Translations under genes and position numbers: made by a program
The notes under the pieces: generated by a model
What the model was told of the DNA's origin: nothing
Databases searched by the model: none
What the model saw: only the letters and a program-made list of their open reading frames with translations
NCBI GenBank assembly: GCA_021798235.1
Contig: JAJZMO010000115.1
Span: 1-8,131 of the forward strand
Source of the DNA: Acidobacteriota bacterium
Lineage (GTDB): Bacteria; Acidobacteriota; Terriglobia; Terriglobales; Acidobacteriaceae
Direction: 5' to 3'
Length of the DNA stretch: 8,131 nt
In this document: positions 4,559 to 8,131 of the stretch, in pieces
Layout of the letters: every line of letters starts with the position of its first letter
Position numbering within the stretch: the stretch's first letter is position 1

Positions 4559-5701
4559 ATGACGACTGTTCTTGAAGCTGAGCTGCCAGCGCAGGCAGCT
4601 ACGCAATGCACCCTCGACAATTATTTGGAACTGCCCGATGCCAGCATGGACGGACGCATTGCCGCGGCGCGCGCCAAGCTGGGCAAGCAGGCCATCATTC
4701 TGGGCCACCACTACCAGCGCGATGAGGTCATTCGCTTTGCCGATGCCACGGGCGATAGCTACAAACTGTCCAAAATCGCATCGCAGGCCGAAGGGAAATA
4801 CATCCTGTTTTGCGGCGTGCATTTTATGGCGGAGAGCGCAGACATTCTGGCGCAGCCGCACCAACAGGTGATTCTGCCCGATCTGAATGCCGGATGCTCC
4901 ATGGCCGACATGGCCGATATTTCCCAAGTGGAAGCCTGCTGGGACAGCCTGACCGCTGCCGGCCTGACCGGAACGGAAGCCGGCGGACTGATTCCGCTGA
5001 CGTATATGAATTCGACCGCAGCCATCAAGGCTTTTTGTGGCGAGCGTGGTGGACTGGTCTGCACCTCGTCCAACGCCGCTGCGGCGTTTCGCTGGGCCTT
5101 TGCGCGTGGCCAGCGGATTCTTTTTCTGCCGGACCAGCACTTGGGACGCAACACGGCGCACGCCCTGGGCATTGCTCCGCAGGAGATGGTGGTCTGGGAT
5201 CCGTATCAGATTCAAGGCGGGCAAACGCCGGAACGCTTGCGCGCAGCGCGCGTGATTTTGTGGAAGGGGCATTGCTCTGTGCATCAGCGTTTTTTGCCGG
5301 AGCATGTGGATCGCGTCCGCGCCAAGATTCCCGGCGTACAGGTGGTGGTGCATCCAGAGTGCCGCTTGGAGGTTTGCCAGAAGGCCGACGTGATTGGTTC
5401 GACGGAGCGGATCATTCGCACGATTGAGGAGGCTCCGACAGGAACCAGCTTTGCCGTGGGCACGGAGATTCACTTGGTGAACCGACTGGGCAAGCGTTTT
5501 GCCCCGCTGGGCAAGCACGTCATCACGCTGGATGATGCTGGCTGCCTGTGCACGACGATGTTCCGCATCTCGCCGCAGCACTTGGCCTGGGCGCTGGAGA
5601 ATCTGGTCGACGGCGTTGTGGTCAATCGCATTCGCGTGGATGAGGACGTGAAGCACTGGGCGCGCGTGGCGCTGGATCGAATGCTGGAGATTCGTGGATA
5701 A
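4559..5701 (+). CDS. nadA: Quinolinate synthase
   Basis: The 380-residue protein condenses iminoaspartate with dihydroxyacetone phosphate to quinolinate, the second step of de novo NAD synthesis, in the cytoplasm using an oxygen-sensitive [4Fe-4S] cluster. Three similar domains are visible through their motifs: ILGHHYQRDEV (47-57), FCGVHFMAESAD (84-95), LNAGCSMADMAD (109-120), TYMNSTAAIKAFCG (148-161), VCTSSNA (167-173), FLPDQHLGRN (189-198), WKGHCSVH (235-242), HPECRLEV (265-272), GSTERII (280-286) and VGTEIHLVNRL (300-310). The likely cluster ligands are Cys113, Cys239 and one of Cys329/Cys331. Length and the extended N-terminus fit the longer NadA form. The ATG at 4559 follows GGCGGAG with four bases spacing, and that site overlaps the riboswitch closing stem. 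nadB and nadC are not in the window. The next gene follows after 28 bp. Confidence 0.97.
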   Translation: MTTVLEAELPAQAATQCTLDNYLELPDASMDGRIAAARAKLGKQAIILGHHYQRDEVIRFADATGDSYKLSKIASQAEGKYILFCGVHFMAESADILAQPHQQVILPDLNAGCSMADMADISQVEACWDSLTAAGLTGTEAGGLIPLTYMNSTAAIKAFCGERGGLVCTSSNAAAAFRWAFARGQRILFLPDQHLGRNTAHALGIAPQEMVVWDPYQIQGGQTPERLRAARVILWKGHCSVHQRFLPEHVDRVRAKIPGVQVVVHPECRLEVCQKADVIGSTERIIRTIEEAPTGTSFAVGTEIHLVNRLGKRFAPLGKHVITLDDAGCLCTTMFRISPQHLAWALENLVDGVVVNRIRVDEDVKHWARVALDRMLEIRG

Positions 5702-5729
5702 TGCCAGCAGGGAGTTGGAAGCAGCATTC

Positions 5730-6164
5730 ATGAAAACTTTTTCACTCGACGAGGCGCAGACGCTGATTCCTGTTCTGGAGTCGCTGTTGAAACGGGCCAT
5801 GCAGGCGCGCGAGACCGCCGAGGGTGTTGAAGAGGATTTGCAGGGTCTGACGCAGCGCATTTTTTTGCACGGCGGAATGCTGGTGCCGATTGCGCAGGTG
5901 GCTCGCCGCCGCGCAGAGCGCGAGGTGGCCGTGCAACAGGTCAAGGACACGCTGCAGGAAATTGACGCCATTGGCGTACAGGTGAAAGACATCGAAAAGG
6001 GCCTGCTCGATTTTCCCTGCCGCCTCGGCGAGGAAACGGTTCTGCTGTGTTGGAAGATGGGTGAGTCGGAGATTCAATACTGGCACACGTTGGAGTCTGG
6101 CTTCAGTGGCCGCCAGCCCATTGATGAGCGCTTCCGTCGCGGACAAAAACAGCGCCCCAATTGA
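5730..6164 (+). CDS. DUF2203 domain protein
   Basis: The 144-residue protein starts MKTFSLDEAQTLIPVLESLL, typical of DUF2203. A helical, charged middle follows (residues about 18-85, heptad-like) and then the most conserved part of the family: IGVQVKDIEKGLLDFPCR, VLLCWKMGESEIQYWH and ESGFSGRQPID. Its function is unknown. No signal peptide or membrane segment is seen, so it should be cytoplasmic. The ATG at 5730 has GGAAG eight bases upstream. A GTG at 5694 would add 12 residues and overlap nadA, but the family alignment begins at the chosen Met. It lies 28 bp after nadA and 48 bp before the next gene on the same strand, so it is probably co-transcribed from the riboswitch-controlled promoter. 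This is an association, not evidence of a role in NAD metabolism. Confidence 0.85.
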   Translation: MKTFSLDEAQTLIPVLESLLKRAMQARETAEGVEEDLQGLTQRIFLHGGMLVPIAQVARRRAEREVAVQQVKDTLQEIDAIGVQVKDIEKGLLDFPCRLGEETVLLCWKMGESEIQYWHTLESGFSGRQPIDERFRRGQKQRPN

Positions 6165-6192
6165 AGAACTTTTGCTGGTGTGCAAGGATCAA

Positions 6193-6210
6193 AGCGAGGG
6201 CAGACTCGCT
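6193..6210 (+). other. Small hairpin over the weak ribosome binding site
   Basis: AGCGAG (6193-6198) and CTCGCT (6205-6210) pair around GGCAGA, three bases before the ATG at 6213. The stem takes up part of the only purine-rich stretch (GAGGG) available to initiate this gene. A run of eight T follows at 6220-6227, but inside the coding region. Confidence 0.25.
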
Positions 6211-6212
6211 GC

Positions 6213-7055
6213 ATGCGCATTTTTTTTGTTGGTTGCTTGCCGGTGTGCGCCTTGCTGTACGCGGGCATGGCGTGTGCACAAAATAACTACGAGATTCAGG
6301 TCTATCCATCCGAGACCATCGCTCCCAAAACTCTGCTGACGGAGTTGCATAGTAATTACACCGTCGAAGGCAGCACCACGACGCAGTATGGAATGCTGCC
6401 GACGCAAGGCCAGGAGCACGAGACCATCGAGCTGACCCAGGGCGTGAACGATTGGTCGGAGGTGGGCTTTTACATCTTCACCGCAGAGCGCAACGGCAAC
6501 GGTGTGCAGTGGGTGGGCGACCATATTCGTCCGCGCGTGCGCATTCCCCCCAGTTGGCATTGGCCGGTGGGGCTGAGCTTGTCGAATGAGATTGGCTATG
6601 CGCGGCCAGAGTTTGCCAATCCTACCTGGTCGTGGCAGATCATGCCGATCCTCGATCAAACCCTGGGCAAGTGGTATTGGTCGGTGAATACAACGATGGA
6701 TTGGGGCATTCATCCCGTCACGCCGCCCCAGGATTACACTGCGCAGCAGCGCGACCTTTACTACCGCGATGTCTCGCCCGGCGGGTTGACCTTTGGCCCG
6801 GCAGCCACGGTGACCTTCCAGCCCAGCAAGTACTACAACGTGGGCTTGGAGTATTACGGCTACTACGGTCAGTTTGGTGAGTTCGTCTCACTGCACAATC
6901 AGCAGCAACAATTTTTTCCGGTCATCAATCTTTTTGTTTCGCCGAAGTGGGAGATCAACGTGGGCGCAGGCTGGGGCGCAACCGCAGGCACTGACCACCT
7001 GATCGTGAAAATGATTCTAGGGCACTACTTCAACTGGGGTGGCAAGAAGCCATAG
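6213..7055 (+). CDS. Exported envelope protein, possible outer-membrane beta-barrel
   Basis: I do not recognise a named family. The 280-residue product begins with a signal peptide: MRIFF, a hydrophobic core VGCLPVCALLYAGM, and a likely AxA cleavage after MACA (residue 22). The mature protein is rich in aromatic and glycine residues with alternating beta-strand patterns and short turns: WSEVGFYIFTAER, WPVGLSLSNEIGYARPEF, GKWYWSVNTTMDW, YYNVGLEYYGYYGQFGEF, WEINVGAGWGATAG and VKMILGHYFNW near the C-terminus. This composition fits a small outer-membrane barrel of 8-12 strands. Such proteins act as porins, transporters or structural proteins; no specific role can be assigned. The ATG at 6213 is chosen because it begins the signal peptide directly. 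A GTG at 6180 would add 11 mostly polar residues. A GAGGG 12 bases upstream lies in a small hairpin (6193-6210). The gene follows DUF2203 after 48 bp and ends 14 bp from the convergent oxyR. Confidence 0.7.
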   Translation: MRIFFVGCLPVCALLYAGMACAQNNYEIQVYPSETIAPKTLLTELHSNYTVEGSTTTQYGMLPTQGQEHETIELTQGVNDWSEVGFYIFTAERNGNGVQWVGDHIRPRVRIPPSWHWPVGLSLSNEIGYARPEFANPTWSWQIMPILDQTLGKWYWSVNTTMDWGIHPVTPPQDYTAQQRDLYYRDVSPGGLTFGPAATVTFQPSKYYNVGLEYYGYYGQFGEFVSLHNQQQQFFPVINLFVSPKWEINVGAGWGATAGTDHLIVKMILGHYFNWGGKKP

Positions 7056-7069
7056 CCGACGCGGAATCT

Positions 7070-8053
7070 TTACTGCTTCTTTTTGCTCGCGCGGAGTGCT
7101 TCATTTTTCTTGCTGAATCGTGGCCGCGCTGCGGGCAGGGATGCTTCTGCCCATACGCCTGAGGGCGCTTTGCTTTGCAGCAAGCGCGCATATTGCGCAA
7201 ACTCGCGGGAACGTGGATCCCGGTTGCGCCAGATCAAGGCAATCATCCGCCCAGCTCCGGATTCGAGCAGAGGCCGCACGGCGACCATGCCGAGCGTTGC
7301 GCGCTTCACCACAGAGAGTGCTGGCAGCAAAGAGTAGCCTTCGCCCGCGGCGATCATGTGCCAGAGTGTTTCCAATCCTGTGGCGTGGCGCTGGACGGTG
7401 GAATTGTTGCCCCGGCAGAGTTGCAAGGCCTGATCGCGCAGGCAATGGCCCTCCTCCAGCAGCAGCAGTTCGCGCGTGCGAATGCTGGCCAAGGTGGGGG
7501 TTGCGTGGTGGGCTAAAGGATGCTGAACAGGCGCGACGAGAAAAAATGGCTCGAAGAATACCGTCTGCATGGCCAGGCCACTCATGGCGACTGGCAACGC
7601 GGCCAGAATGCAATCCAGTTCGCCGCGACGCAAAGACTGGATCAGCTCAGCCGTCTTGCCTTCTGTCAGGCGTAAGGCGAGCGATGGATAGGCTCTGTGG
7701 GTCGTGCGCAACAGATGCGGGAAGTAATACGGCCCGAGTGTTGCAATCGCCCCCAGACGCAGCGTGCCAGACATGGGCACCGACAGATGCTGGGCCATGT
7801 CGAGTAGGCGCTGCGCCTCTGCCAGCACCACTTCGGCCTGTTGCAGCAAGGCTTCTCCACGCGCGGAGGCGGCCACGCGGCGCGTGCTGCGCTCAAAGAT
7901 CGCCATGCCCAACTGCTCTTCCAGCTTGTGGATTTGGCCACTCAGCGTGGGCTGGCTGACGTGGCAGGCCTCGGCAGCTTTGCCAAAATGCCGCTGGCGA
8001 GCCACGGCCAGCGCATATTCCAAATCCCGCAATGAGAGTGTGCTGACCTGCAT
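7070..8053 (-). CDS. oxyR: Peroxide-sensing LysR-family regulator OxyR
   Basis: The 327-residue protein aligns along its length with OxyR. The N-terminal winged helix-turn-helix is LRDLEYALAVARQRHFGKAA, then CHVSQPTLSGQIHKLEEQLG (residues 30-49). A linker helix (about 60-92) leads to a LysR substrate domain beginning MSGTLRLGAIATLGPYYFPHLL. The decisive feature is EEGHCLRDQALQLC (200-213). Cys204 and Cys213, nine residues apart, correspond to the redox pair Cys199/Cys208 of E. coli OxyR, which forms a disulfide on reaction with hydrogen peroxide and switches the protein to an activator. SLETL-like GLETLWHMIAAGEGYSLLPAL (227-247) is also OxyR-like. The C-terminus carries a basic tail of about 25 residues (RPRFSKKNEALRASKKKQ) longer than the E. 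coli protein. The ATG at 8053 has AGGAG (8062-8066) eight bases upstream. It is convergent with the envelope gene. The usual partners (catalase, ahpC, dps) may lie beyond the right edge. Confidence 0.92.
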   Translation of the reverse strand: MQVSTLSLRDLEYALAVARQRHFGKAAEACHVSQPTLSGQIHKLEEQLGMAIFERSTRRVAASARGEALLQQAEVVLAEAQRLLDMAQHLSVPMSGTLRLGAIATLGPYYFPHLLRTTHRAYPSLALRLTEGKTAELIQSLRRGELDCILAALPVAMSGLAMQTVFFEPFFLVAPVQHPLAHHATPTLASIRTRELLLLEEGHCLRDQALQLCRGNNSTVQRHATGLETLWHMIAAGEGYSLLPALSVVKRATLGMVAVRPLLESGAGRMIALIWRNRDPRSREFAQYARLLQSKAPSGVWAEASLPAARPRFSKKNEALRASKKKQ

Positions 8054-8061
8054 GGCGCGTG

Positions 8062-8066
8062 CTCCT
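8062..8066 (-). promoter_or_regulatory. oxyR: oxyR ribosome binding site
   Basis: AGGAG on the minus strand, eight bases before the ATG at 8053, supports this start. Confidence 0.7.
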
Positions 8067-8084
8067 GTCTGGATATTGATATTA

Positions 8085-8121
8085 ATAGAAAATAACGATA
8101 AATTTTATAGAAATAATCGAA
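8085..8121. promoter_or_regulatory. Candidate OxyR operator upstream of oxyR
   Basis: On the plus strand the tetramers ATAG (8085-8088), CGAT (8096-8099), ATAG (8107-8110) and CGAA (8118-8121) are each separated by exactly seven bases. This is the spacing of the OxyR tetramer site known from E. coli (ATAG-N7-CTAT-N7-ATAG-N7-CTAT). Both ATAG elements are exact; the other two match CTAT in 3 and 2 of 4 bases. The region is very AT-rich, which raises chance matches. The location, 32 bp before the oxyR start and overlapping its presumed promoter, suits autorepression and control of a divergent gene beyond the window. Confidence 0.5.
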
Positions 8122-8131
8122 TTTCTTTATT

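Noticed and set aside
4286..5992. A 568-codon open frame on the minus strand across nadA.
   Set aside because: It is longer than nadA but has no recognisable motifs, while nadA on the other strand carries every family motif, a ribosome binding site and a riboswitch. It is a GC-rich antisense shadow.
6193..6227. Hairpin followed by eight T, resembling an intrinsic terminator after DUF2203.
   Set aside because: The T-run starts nine bases after the stem and lies inside the signal-peptide codons (Phe-Phe) of the next gene; the stem is only 6 bp. A terminator there is unlikely.
6264..6280. Cys21 in the signal peptide of the envelope protein as a lipobox.
   Set aside because: The residues before it are Gly-Met-Ala, lacking the Leu/Val/Ile at -3; an ordinary AxA cleavage one residue later fits better.

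Overview
The window looks like a piece of chromosome from an acidobacterium, probably class Terriglobia (Acidobacteriaceae). The strongest pointer is an RNA, not a protein. Directly upstream of nadA lies a tandem structure that matches the NAD+-I riboswitch ('nadA motif'), a class known from Acidobacteria. GC-rich coding sequence, an exported M28 glutaminyl-cyclase-like enzyme and a REP/MITE-like repeat with a GGGC-tgaa-GCCC hairpin fit this, but the assignment remains an inference.

Layout: (i) 1-798, minus strand: nuoI (complex I subunit I, away from any other nuo gene), then the 5' end of metH, which runs off the left edge. (ii) 815-1921, plus strand: a family 9 (heptosyltransferase-like) glycosyltransferase, head to head with nuoI across about 16 bp. 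(iii) 1921-2094: a 174-bp element with 25-bp imperfect terminal inverted repeats and an internal hairpin, wedged between two convergent genes. It supplies the stop codon of one of them. (iv) 2087-4201, minus strand: a tightly overlapping operon tatB-like > tatC > exported M28 peptidase/glutaminyl cyclase. (v) 4202-4558: a 357-bp gene-free divergent region holding the likely tat promoter and, in its right half, the two-domain NAD+ riboswitch. (vi) 4559-7055, plus strand: nadA, a DUF2203 protein and a signal-peptide-bearing envelope protein, probably one transcript under the riboswitch. (vii) 7070-8053, minus strand: oxyR with both redox cysteines, followed by an AT-rich upstream region to the right edge that contains a candidate OxyR operator with the canonical 4-7-4-7-4-7-4 spacing.

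How the genes work together: most of the window is core metabolism and envelope housekeeping (respiration, methionine, envelope glycan, protein export, NAD synthesis, peroxide sensing). The main regulatory logic is feedback control of NAD synthesis. NAD+ binding should stabilise the closing stem of the second aptamer, which abuts and partly covers the nadA ribosome binding site. Because DUF2203 and the envelope gene follow nadA on the same strand without a visible terminator, they may share part of that control. I see no tRNA, rRNA, CRISPR array, prophage or defence system. No wholly new system is evident; the riboswitch, the oxyR operator candidate and the MITE-like element are the most rewarding items.
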